From the NCBI GenBank assembly GCA_008360975.2, contig CM039181.1, positions 8,974,380 through 9,038,379 on the forward strand: 64,000 nucleotides of DNA. The letters run 5' to 3'. Positions 12,380-24,500 of this stretch are shown here, in pieces (positions within the stretch are counted from its first letter, which is position 1; every line of letters starts with the position of its first letter). Under the pieces are notes generated by a model that saw only the letters and a list, made by a program, of their open reading frames with translations, had not been told where the DNA came from and did not search any database. The stretch comes from Lichenostomus cassidix (taxonomy: Eukaryota > Chordata > Aves > Passeriformes > Meliphagidae). Both the position numbers and the translations under genes were made by a program.

Positions 12380-14123
12380 AGAAGCCCTTAGCTCTGCAGA
12401 GACCAGGACTGATAGAATAACAGGGCTGTCTCTCTTCATATTTATCTTGCCTGAAGTTAATAATCCTTTAACACCAAACCTGCCATCATCCTTCATTTTC
12501 CTTTGGGTTCTGATTTGGGTTGTCACACAAAGTCCAGGAATACATACGCCATACTTTTTAATTATTGTTTCAATCTTATTGGTACTAGAAATAGGAAGCT
12601 GTAAAACTCTACACAGCCACGACTGAGGGGGAAAAGGGTGTTCTTAAAGACCTGCAGTGTTGGTGCTCCTGCCTTTCCTAATCTGCTTTTCCCATCTAGA
12701 GCTATAAAGGCAGCATTGCATCTCAAAGTAACAATCTTGTTGGACCAAAGGGCAGGAGGGAAGCACTGGGTAAGAGAGACACATCCATACAACCTTCTTC
12801 CTGCTGCAAGTCCCTCTTCATCCCACTGTCCTCACCTGCTGGCATGGATTGTAAGGCAGTAGCTGTGCATCAAATCGAGAGCAAGAGACATCAACACACC
12901 AGTGATTCCAGAAATTCAGAATGAGCAACCCTAGCTCAGGGAATAATCCTGCAGGGAACTGTCAGAAGCACACTGCAAAACAAAAGCAGAACCTTGAGGA
13001 TGAGGTGGTGCCTAAACATGAATTGCCTTTATAAATCTTGTGAAACCTCAGTTCACGACTGGAAATGGCTAAGAAGATGATTCATGGCTTTTGGCACAAA
13101 TACATCCACGTGCATAAGATAAGGTGCATGATTACACACAGCTATGCCAGGAACTGGATTATTAATTTGAGCTTCCTAAAGGAAAAAATTCCATAAGAAA
13201 ACCCAGAATTCTGTTTTCAATGAGTTCAGTTTTCTGTGAAACCAACTGAGCCCTAGCATAAAGGGCATTGCTACTTCTGTAGGAAATTATTTAGAGTACA
13301 AGAAAACCAAATATTGCCAGCAAAATACATGGTTTCATAGTTTGTGATTTGACAAAGGGACAACCTCAAAACACTTTTCAAGATATAACAGAAAAGATAG
13401 AGGCAATTTCTCAACATCTGAATTTGCCAATAGACCTTAAAAAAGAAATCTCCCCCATTTGCAGCCCCCACACTGAAATGCTGGATTAGCACAGGAGCAC
13501 AGATGGAGCACAGAGTCTCCCCATTCCATGTCCAGTTTCCCCCACAAGAGTTTAAAGATGGTTTAGAAGGGGGAGATGAAAAGCAAAGTTTTGGCTTCTG
13601 CCTTTGCAGGGGTGATACCAAGGGATGGAATATGAAAGTATGGTGTAAATATTATCATTGGGGGTGGAGGAAGGTGGAAAAAAGGGCTCTGCTGCCTGAA
13701 TTTAAGAGTCATGCCTCATAGAATTAATAATTTTAGCCCTTTCTCAGCTGAAATCTTCATCTTTCTGATCATTAATGGTAGTCTTCTGCCTAGTTTGTAA
13801 AGTAAGGAAAAGGGAAAACTGTAGCCTTTTTACAGTCCTTCCCTCTCTTCCTGCTCTTGAACATTAGTACAGAAACACAGAAGAACAAAAGCAAGCAGAC
13901 CTTTCAAATTCAGAAATGAAAGCTCCAAGGGCAGAGCCCCACCCTGTGCTGACAAAACCCCTTCTCACTTCTGCCTGTGTATCATAACCTGAAAAACTGA
14001 GTAAATAATACAATCCATATATACATGTGTATATATACATATCAAAAGACAGGAAAGATGATCATGTATTGGGAAGTGTGGGATCTGGCATGACTGAAAT
14101 GGCATGGAAGAAGGGGTAGACAA
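12380..14123. other. Non-coding stretch
   Basis: No exon is supported. A short TA/CA-rich near-palindrome lies at about 14015-14042 (TATATACATGTGTATATA core). Confidence 0.5.
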
Positions 14124-14625
14124 TATCCTGGTTTTGGCTGGGATGGGGTCAGTTCTCGCCCTAGTAGCTGGTAAAGTGCTGTATTTTGGATTTTGGATGA
14201 GAAGGATGTTGATAACAGAGGGATGTTTCAGTTGGTGCTCAGCAGTGCTCACTGCAATCAAGGAGTTCTCAGTATCCCAAGCTCTGCCAGGCAGTAGGAC
14301 ACAAGGAGATGGGATGGAGCAGAGCCAGGACAGTGACCTGAGCTGGCCAAAGGGATATTCCTCAGCACAGAACATCATGGCCAGCATGAAAACTGGGGGA
14401 GTTGGCTGGGAGCCACTGGCCATTGCTCAGGGATGATGGGTTGGGCATCAGCCAGCAGGTTTGGAGCAACTGTACTGGGAATTACTTGTTTCTCTTGGGT
14501 TTTATTTCTCTCTCTCTCTCTCATTTTCATTACAATCAGTAGCAGTAGAAGTAGCAGATTTTATCCTGTTTTAATTATTAAACTGTTCATATGTCAACCC
14601 ACAAAGTTCACCTTTCAAACCCTCA
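14124..14625 (+). mobile_element. Old ERVL-type LTR (avian), plus orientation
   Basis: The segment tracks an avian ERVL LTR consensus that I recall. It begins 'cctggttttggctgggat', continues with 'agtagctggtaaagtgctgt', 'gagaaggatgttgataacag', then 'gctctgccaggcag' and 'ctggccaaagggatattcc', and reaches a degenerate TATA region near 14383 ('gcatgaaaactgggggag'). A pyrimidine tract follows, then the polyadenylation signal ATTAAA at 14577-14582 and 'tcaacccacaaagttcacct'. The canonical TG start has decayed to TA, the 3' tail is shortened, and no target-site duplication is visible, so this is an ancient solo or partial LTR. No internal viral genes flank it. Confidence 0.87.
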
Positions 14626-15398
14626 GGTAGCACAGAAATTATGAGCTGAGAAAGAAAGGACCTTACCAGTAAAGCCTTTGCATTTCAGAGTCATTTTGGT
14701 CTTGTTTCACAGATGTTTTAATACACCCACACAGGCTGGGCTGAGCTGTGGGAACAGTGACAGTGCAGCTTTGGAGCCCAGACCTGGACAGAGTCCTGAA
14801 AAAGTGAGGAGCCACATCCTGGCTGTGCTGCAGTGAACTTGCAGTGACTCTGCAGGGCCAGGGTGTCACCCTGGATGGGACTGTAAATAATGGCAATGAC
14901 AACAGGCATTATATACACATGATGTAAGGTTGGGGCAGTTGGAAGCCTTTGTGATTGATGACATAACTAAGCCCATTAGGAGGGAACTTTCCATAGGGAG
15001 AGGTTGTTCTACAATTATCCTCTCTGCAGGCATTTTATCTTCCTTTGAAACACCTGGAAACAGACAGTGTTAGAGACAAGGCATGGATTCACAAGCTGTG
15101 CTGGAATAGACATAATCGTTTACAGAGCAGCACAGGGTCTCTTCTGCTTCAGTCCTGTGTGTTACTAAAGGGTGCTAATAGGAAAGGTGTGATAAATACC
15201 TCCTTCCTTCCCAGCCCTGATTCACACGTTTCAATCAGTTCCTCCTGCAGATGAGGAGAGTCTCTAACACGGGGATTCCTCTGGGGAATATCCAGGGGGA
15301 TAGCTTACAACTTTGGCCATTTCCTAGGAGCTGCTTGCCTCAGAATGAGCTCAGTTTCAGCTGCCGAGGGCTCAGCACGGGCTGAGGAAGCAACGGAG
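14626..15398. other. Non-coding stretch, nothing recognised
   Basis: This interval is unique-looking. It becomes richer in G+C and CpG from about 15.35 kb, where the minisatellite begins. Confidence 0.5.
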
Positions 15399-15566
15399 GT
15401 GATTGCTCTGAGCTGCAATGGCAGCAGTGATTGCTCTGAGCTGCAATGGCAGCAGAGATCATTCCGGGCTGCAATGGCAGCAGAGATCATTCCGGGCTGC
15501 AATGGCAGCAGAGATCATTCCGGGCTGCAATGGCAGCAGTGATCATTCCGGGCTGCAATCACAGCC
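15399..15566 (+). repeat. 28-bp minisatellite, about 5.5 copies
   Basis: Units of 28 bp start at 15410, 15438, 15466, 15494, 15522 and (partial) 15550, with core GCTGCAATGGCAGCAG. The first two end GATTGCTCT and the later ones end GATCATTCC, so there are two unit subtypes. Flanking DNA is richer in CpG (about 15,355-15,720) than its surroundings. Since 28 is not a multiple of three, each copy shifts frame. All three plus frames are open through the array, so the apparent short proteins here are not evidence of coding. Confidence 0.96.
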
Positions 15567-18500
15567 AGCCCCGCCGAGCATCCCGCCGGAGGAGGACCAG
15601 ACTGTGCGCAGCCCCGGCGAGTCTGCGGGGAAGTTTGGAGTTTCTGGATGCCACCTAGAGGATTAGCCTTGTCCTTGTGCTCTCCGCGGCTTTTCCCTCC
15701 TCCTTTCTCTTTCCACCTTCCCTAGGCCCTGCAGGGGTGAGGAGCATCTGGTGAGCTCCTGCCAGCTTTGCTCCCTGGGCAGCTGGAGGCTCTCGCTGGA
15801 CGAGCAGCTGGAATCACACAGAACCATGCAGAGCCACCAGTGGGACCTGCCTGGGGTCCCATCACACCTCATGGTCAGCCCCAGATGGTGTCCCACACTC
15901 TCTTTTCCATCCTGGAGCTCCATCAGCCTCCAGAGGACCACAGCTAATATCGGGAAATCAATCCATGCAGCAGAAAGTCGAGCCAGACCTGGCACTGCCT
16001 GGGTGAATTTCCTGTGGCTCTGGGCCATGTGTTCTCAGGACATTGGTGCAGAGCCACTAAGGGCAGGGAATAAGATTTATAAATGATGCAGGAGCCAATC
16101 CACTTCTTTCAACCTCCTGCTTAGGTGTGTTATCAGCATTACCAGCTACAGAGCTGACACTTGGCTTCCAGCAGGGAGGAGGAAGCCAAATCCTGTAATA
16201 TCTGAGTTTTGTGTGGCAATTTTCTGTCAGAACCCCTCAGTGGCAGCACTGCCCTGTCCCTGGCAAGCTCTTGGTACCAAAACCACCACGGGACATTCTC
16301 AGAGTAGGCAGCTGGTGTGGGATGGTGAGGGGATGCTCAGAGCTCAGCTGGGGGAGGTACAACCCTGCAGAGATAACATGGGGTGGTGATGACACAAGTC
16401 ACATCTGAATTGGTGTCTGCTGGGGCTGGAGCACCTTTGGGATCTTGGAGACCAAAGCTGCAGCTTCAGGTTCTGCTGGAGCTCTGCCTTTCTGCATGGT
16501 CTGGAGATGAATCACCAGCTGATAGCTCTCAGCTCTGTTCCCAGACTCTTCATGCTCTTTAGAATTCAGTAGCGCAACAAATCCACAATTTGGCTGTTTG
16601 CTAATGTTTCTCTGAGACTTTTTTTTTTTTAGACTATCCACTGCTTGTGAGTGGGGCATGAATTTTGTAGATCTAGAGAAAGAAAGGATTGAATGACCTT
16701 TAAGATGCATTTTTAAGCTCTTCCAGAAATTAAAGACCTATTGCCAGAATTAAGATGTGAATGCATTTGGTATATTTGTGCCCTTCTGGTCTATGAAATC
16801 TGCAAAATGCCTTGGATTTTCTCTGTCCTGCCATGTCCCCACCTTTCCTGCCAGAGGAGGAGGTAAAAACCTCATCTCTTCTGTCCCCATGGAAGCTTCT
16901 GGGAAATGGAAAATGCACCTACTGGTTACTTGCATGGGGTTTCTCACTGTAGGAAAGGCAATGTTTTGGTGACTATGACCATTTCCCAGGCAATTGCTTC
17001 AAGAAAAAGGAATGAAAATACCAAGCAAGAACCAGGTGACTGCCCAGATCATCTTTCATTTCCATCTTGGCTAACATTGCAAAACAAATTGTGATAAAAG
17101 CAGTCAGGACAGAGATACCACCTCAGCTGCAAATTAAGCATCTTCTGTACTTTACTGGCTGCCATGGAAGTACATGGAAGTCTGTTTTTCAGGCCCTTTT
17201 GGTTGTTAAGGTGATAGTCATGGTTGTTTTCTCCAGGTAGCACTTCTTTGCTGTGATCCTTTTGCTGCTCTACCTCAAAGGACATTTTTCACTTCCTTTG
17301 TGGTTTTTGCTCACTTATGGGTTTGGCTGTGGGCATCTCTTCCCAAGTACAGCGAGGAGCACAGCTCAGCCATCTAAACCAGAAACTGCAGGAGGCAGCC
17401 AGGTCTCCTGCTAACCTCAGCTTGGATATCACACTCAGTGAAGGCATCCAGGAATTTTAAGGGCAAATCGATCTTAAATTTGGCTGGATGGCAGAAGGGG
17501 CTAAGTTTTCAAATGCCTCTCACCAGGATGTGCTGCCAGCAGTGGGTTTCAGCACACAGAAAAAAGCTTTAGTTCTCAGTATTCTGCATGCTGAGCTCTT
17601 CTGAGCATCAGGCCCCTTGTTTGCTCTTCTCAGTGGGATATGAACTTCTTTGGAAAATCTCAACCCACATATTAGGTTTCCCTTGTCTATAGGAAAGGAC
17701 AAGGAAAGGAAAGCAGGTTTTGGTTTATCCAAAAGGAGGTTTTCAATATACAGATCAAGGATTTTGTTTTGGGAATTTCACGTTAAGATACCAGTTTAAA
17801 GTTTTTTAGAGTATAATTGAAGGTAAAGTTTCAGGAAACATTTTGAACTGTGATGTTGATCTCAGACTAATTTGCTATTTAAGAGTATGAAACTTAATTG
17901 CTAGCAAGAGGTTTGGGAAGAGCTTGGAGATTAATAAAGAGTGGAACATTACACACTGGAGTGCAGAACAATGGTATTTAATGAGTGCTCTTTTCTTCTC
18001 CAAAGCACTTTACAGCCATTAACTAATTAACAGTATAATTTGCAGGTAGGAGTACAGAAGTATAATTCAGAGCACAATACAGTGATGGTTTGAGGGGAAC
18101 TGCTGTTCAATTGTAAATCTCTCACCAGGTGTGTGGGAGTCAATTATGCAGATATTTCCAGGGGATATTTTTCTTCCGTTTTGTTTTCCCCAGGCAAGAA
18201 ACATTTCATCAGGGGATGTGGAAACCAAAATACCACACTGCAGAGTTTAACACTTTCCCACATGTGTTTTCATAAGAGAAAGCACTTTAGTCTAGCAACC
18301 AGTCCTCTTGTCCCCAAGGACTGTAGGTGTGCAAGATGGGCCAGGAAAATCGTTTGCAGCATTCTAAATCCTTCTCTCACACACAGATCCTCTCATTTCC
18401 AGATGGAGAGGGCAGTTGATGTTTCCTTCTGGTGTCACCTTGTCCCTCTGGGCACAACTGAAGTCATTCAGGCCAAACTGACCCAGGGAAAGTCACACCC

Positions 18501-21500
18501 ACAGGCCGGGTCTGACCCCATGCTTCCACCCTTTAGCTCATCTACTGCCATCCCATGATGGGAGGTTGCTCTGGGATTAGGATCTGAGGTTGGGCTTGAT
18601 CCTGGTTATCTGTGCTCTGCTTGGCTCAGCAACAGCACTGTAATGCATTACATTCAGATCCAACAATGTGCATTTAATTTTGACTTCCAAAGACAGCTGC
18701 GGCCCAATAAATAAATATCAATATAGTAGAACCCAACCATGGGGGTTTGTGGACATTGGAGCCTTCAGAATGGAAGGAGCAGAGTTTTTCCTGCTGCTTT
18801 TGACTCCTCAGTCATGCAGAGAGACAAACAAAAGCAGGTTCTTCCTTCCACCACCCAACCCTTTTATACAGATATATTCAACCTCCATTCTGTCTTTTTC
18901 AGTGTGGGCCCAGGAGGGTTCTGCTCTGTTTTCTGGGAGAATCTCAAATTCATAAAGCAGATCCAATGCAGGTTAGTGGGCCTTTTTCTTTTTTTTTTCC
19001 TTTATTTTTCCCCTGCCACTAGCAAGGTTGGTGCTCCACGCCAGCTCTTCTCTTCCAAAGTTTGTGGCTTGCAAGCTTTGGAACTTGTTACACTCAGACC
19101 TTGGCTCTCCTGGGAGACATTCATAAATCCTTGCCTCCTTTGCTAAAAGTCAAAAAAAGAAAATTTGTAAAAATCCTGTCCTTTCTTTATGCTGCCTTGC
19201 TTGTGAAGCAGAGAGTCCATGCAAGAGGACTGGGGAGAAAATGGGGAGGCAAGGAAAGCAGGAGTTTGGGTTTATTTGAACGACAAAAATCCTTCCCTTC
19301 CAGGTCTCTCTAGCCAGGCTTTCCTACTGACAGGCTCCAGCACCCTCACTAATGTGAGCCTCTCCTTGGGGCTCCTAAACCAGCTAATTCCTCTGCTTAG
19401 CACCTTAGCTGGAGGCTGCACCCTCTGAGCATGGCTCTGGAGAACCTCCTGGCTGCTCCCTTTGGAAATCAGACTCCAGCATGGGCCACCTGAGCACTTG
19501 AGCTCTTGCTAACATTCTTCACAGGCAGAAATGGGAATATCCACTGCTGAGTCTTTTCTGGATTTTGTCTGCTAAGCATAATTCCTAATGCATTTCCTTC
19601 CCCAAAACAACTGAAGGCTAGCTGTGGAGAAGCCTTTTAAATGGAAGAAATAAATAGTAAGGATCACATTTGGTAATTTAGGCTTTTTTTTCCTTCCTGC
19701 TCCACCAAGAGACTACAGAAGGTTATGGTAATAGCAGGATTTGCTTTTCTACCCAATTAACAGTGCATTCTGTCAGGATCACATCCTGCTTCAGAAACTG
19801 AACTTGGGGCTAGCTCAGGTACCACTGTGCCACATCCTGAAGGAAGTTGGCTGCAGGAATCTCTCTGCACAAACTTGGCAGTTCAAGCCTGCAGAATTCC
19901 AGTCATCCTGCCAGTAATGTTCTGCTTTGAACTTAAGGCAAGACTTCATGCTGGGAGGACCTGATAGCTGTTGCCAATTTGACTGTGTAGAAAGCTCAGG
20001 TTTAAATATCATCCTGAACTGAAGTGGAAACAAATTCATTGCTATGAATATAAATAATTTACACCAGGTAAATCCCATGAACTCTAAAGATAAATACTCA
20101 TTTAGCTTCCATTTCAGCTAGTTCTGCCCTGTGACCTGAAAAAAGTAGGGTTTTGGTTTGTTTTGGGGTTTTTTGTGCAAGAGAAGGAACTCATAGGAGA
20201 ACTCCTGTGCTACAACCACATTTCTGTAGCTAAGGATGATTTAGGTTTGCACCTGAAACAAAGATTCAGCTGCACATACATATGATAATGTAGATGTTCT
20301 CCCTGTGAGCTGCAGCTCATACTCTGTGAGTGAAGAATTAGTTACAACTCAGTGACAGTGCAAACTTCAATCTGCAGTTTGATCTAATAAGCAGAAACAA
20401 AGTTCCTCCTCTACACAGTTCTGATGTTGTGGTACAGCATATTTTTGGTCACTTTTAAGGAGACAAAAACTCCCAGCCCAGTTTGTGCCAGGAAAGCACT
20501 GCAGCAGTGGATCTCCAGGCTGGAGTGAAATCTCACATTGCTCAGCTTGCATAAGAGGGTCCAAAGGCTTTTGATCTCAGCTGGATAAAAGCCAGCACAT
20601 TTCCTTTGTTTTGCTTGGTATTACATAACTTCATGTGGCACATGCTGAAGGTATTAGTTTTGTTCATTCAGAGAAGTCAAAATTATTTCTTCGACACGAA
20701 AATGGGATTTGAGAGATTTCTTGAAAAGCAGCTAAAACTCAAAGTTTTCGGTGTCAAACCCTAATTCTCAGTTGTCTCAAGGATTAGTTTTTATGTCTTT
20801 TCCATTTTTCTTAAATATTTTTTTCTGTATTAATGATTCATGCTCATCCTATGGAACCTTTTCTGTTTGTGTGTTGTTTTCCAGGTTACTACTCAGCAAA
20901 GAAGCAAGTCAAAATGAAAATGCAAGCTGCTGCAAAGAAGTCAACTTCTTGAAAGCAAGAAGAGATTGGAAGCATCTGCCAAGCTTCCTCAGCCTTCCAA
21001 AATGGGGTGGGCAGGCTGTGGCCACTGAGGAGCATCCCACAGAGGTGTGTTCCTCCAGCAGCAGTGAGAACAGAAGATACACACATTGCAGTGAGGTCAG
21101 GCCTCATCAACTGCACTCACTTTGGGGAGAAATTGTTTGTCATAAGAAGTTTGGACACTGCAGAAATTGGCTAAGACTACCAGGTTAATGTACATTAAAA
21201 ATCACTGTACATGAGAAAGGGGTACATGATTAACTCATGTGTGTTAATGTGCTTGGACAGGTCACTGTACAGTTGGGGCCTTTCATACTGTCACATTGTC
21301 ACATATCCTCTTTTTTGGATTTAGCAGGGACAGCTTGCTAAGATTCACCATCCCAGCTTTAATGGTTTAACACACTGAAAAATAAATTCCCAACCCTTTC
21401 TGTGATTTGGTTTTTTTTTTTCAGGTACAACCTTTTGTGTTTGAAGCTCTTCAGGGCATTGGGTGTCAATGTAAATATTTAAATGGACAAGGCTGAAATT

Positions 21501-24500
21501 ATTTGGGAACATTGCCCTTTACATCAGCAGCCATTTCAGCCCTGTATGTCTGCCCCACACACAAGAATTGGGTTGTTTAACTTACATGTTATGTGGAAAA
21601 TTTGCAGGCATATTCTTGTCTCCTTCAAGTCTTTTCAAACTGGGCCAAATTCAACTCTTAATTTGGGCTTGGCTGCTCCTCCCAGGTCTATTAGTTTGCC
21701 CAGCGAAAGCTAAGATAAAATTCACCCATTAATTGTTTCCACAGTGTTTTGAAATATCTGCTGCAGGTAAGAATAAGGGAGATGGTTTAGTTGCCATTTT
21801 TTGCTGTTTATTCCCACTGCTAATCTGCCTGTGAGAAGAGAAAAGGGCATTAATAACACTGAAATCTGAGTGTTGCATTGGCTTCTTTTCCATGCCATTT
21901 GTTAACACAGACTTTTCCATCACCTACTTTTTATTTCCCTTTTTTATTCCCCTGACTGGCTGGGATAATTGAAATTTTACAGCACATAATAATCAGCGAG
22001 TAAACCAGAAAAAGAAACCTATAAAATATACACTCTAAATTATACTGCTGCATATGGCCTTAAGATGCATGCAGTGTTTAATGAACTGGTTTGGAAAGAG
22101 CTCTGTAAATGCCAGGGGTTCAGAACGATGTGAGGTGATGGACTGCTGCTTTTTGTCTCAAATCTGAGCAACCCAAGGCTTCTCTTGGGCAGTAAAAATG
22201 AACATTTATGTGTGTGTCAGGTGTGTGCATGGCAAGTGGTGGAAGCAATACATCATGGGCAGCATCACGAGGGTTTACTGGGTTTCTTCTTTTCCCATCG
22301 AGAGCTACGAGTGTTTAGACATAAATAAAGGAGTTGTTTGGGTTTCCCCCAAATGGCACAAGACAGAGATTTCAGTCTGTTTCTGAGCAGACCTCGTGGG
22401 TTAGGCCAGTCTGTCACAAGATTTTCAGACTGCTGGGATATAGCATGAAGGTGTGGGACGGGGCTTTTTGTATATTTGGGTTAATTTTTAAACATTGCTT
22501 GTGATTAGAGCAGTCTAATCCATTTTTCTTTTCTTTTGGTTTTTTTTTAAGTGTGGTGATTTAATTAAGAAAAATTGCACCACTGTGTTTCTCCATGTGT
22601 TTGTGATTTTAAAGCAGACCAATGACACTGTGCACCTTTTTGGGTTGTAGCAAGGTTAATTGCAGATTTGCTTTCTGACTGGGGTGACATGAGCTGTGCA
22701 TAAAAAAACTAAGGTAAGCCATGCATGAGGTTATCATGAAATCTTTAAGGGGAAAAAAGAATGTTTCTCTTTATTTGGAAAAATAATACTCAATGCACTG
22801 CTGTCCCAAAGAAATAAAAGAGGATTTTTTTTTCATATTAATTCCAAAACACCTCAGTGCTTAAGCCTATATTTAAAAGGAATTATCTCCTTAAATGTTT
22901 TCAAATCAGGACACTGAAGTGCCATAGGAATCAGTAAAACAACTGTTTAAGTTATCAATAACACAGGTTTTGGATACCCATGCAATAAATGGGTTTAGAG
23001 TGGAATTTCAGTGTCCTGGGATGGAAAGGTGCAGCCCATGGCTGGACATTGGGCCTGTCCATGTTTATAGACAATCTCAGCTCTGATGAGGACTGAGAGC
23101 TCAGGGCTGGGGGAGAAAAGAGTTTCCTGCTGATTAGACAAGATGATGTCTTTCTGCTTGCCAATTCATTAAAGTCATTTTTGCATTAAAAAAACCAATT
23201 CATTAATAGCTCTAGCAGAGACAGAATATTGGAGGTGAGGATATAGAGGAACACAAAAGAAGAGGAGGGAAATAATGTTTTCATCCCAGTATTTCCAATT
23301 AGTATCTTACACTTGTCTCAGAGTGCCTAACCCTACCCTACATTACAGCTCCACTGCCCTGAGGTGGAACTGTCCTGATTCACACCACAGGAGAACTGCA
23401 GCTGAAGTTTTCCTCTGGTCCTTTGCATTACTCCACTCAGAATAAATGGACAAGCAGCTGGCTGTGTAAAGCCATTACCTCCTTTCTACATACCAGGGTT
23501 TGAAAAGGGAAAGAAAAACAGTTTCTGCTGTCGTTTCCTCTGTGTGATGGTTAAAAATAACAGCAAACCTCTGATGAGTGCCTGAGCTTCATCACCAGCA
23601 GGGTAGGTGAGGTATATCTGTGTTTTGTCACCAGGCTGCTGAAGAAATGGTGAAACATGGAACATTTCACTATTTTGCTCAACTTGTGGATTGCACTTTC
23701 TTGTTTAACACAGTGTGCACATGCCAGCAGGTAGCCAGGCTGTAATAATAACACTTTTTTTATCAGCAAGGGAGTGCAAAAGGGGGATGGAAGCTCATGT
23801 GGGGCTCAGGGCCATGTGCTCAGCAGCCACAGCTCAGGCTCTGCTCTGCCCACAGTGTCCAACCCCACAGGGTGACCAGCACAGGCACTGGGGAAAGCAG
23901 TGCTGCAGATTTTTTCCATCTGAGGCAAACGTGCCCCATGTGCAACACAAGCAGAGCCTGAGAATGGGGCAGAGCGAGTCCTGAGCACTTGTTTCATGTT
24001 TTGTGCAAACATGGAAATAATCTCACGTATAGATTATTTCATTAAATTCCTTTCAGCAGCAACTGGAGAAGGTTGTTTCACTTGGGTGAAAAAGCCAGGG
24101 AAATAGATTCTCCACGTGTTTCTAGTTACTTCAGGGTGATGCAAGTACAGCTTCTTCTACTTAAAGCCACTTTGCTGTTGTGCAGCAGAAAGGCTTGCAA
24201 AGTGAGGCTTTGCTGCCCTTGTGAAATCCTTGCTCACTTCTGTCACTTCAGCTAACTAGGAAAGCATTCTGGGAATGACTCAGCTGAACTAGAGGTGACA
24301 AACAAGTTCCATAATTGTAAAGCAATGATCAGAACAATCAGTGCTCACAGTGGGGCTGTGGTTGGTCACACCTGATGCTGTTCCTATCTGCTCTGTGGTG
24401 TTGGTTAAGCACATTTGTTGTGCCTCACAAGAATGGAAATTCAGAAAATACAAACAGTTTAAGAACACTGGATTTTTGCAATGAAAGATCTTTGCCATAC

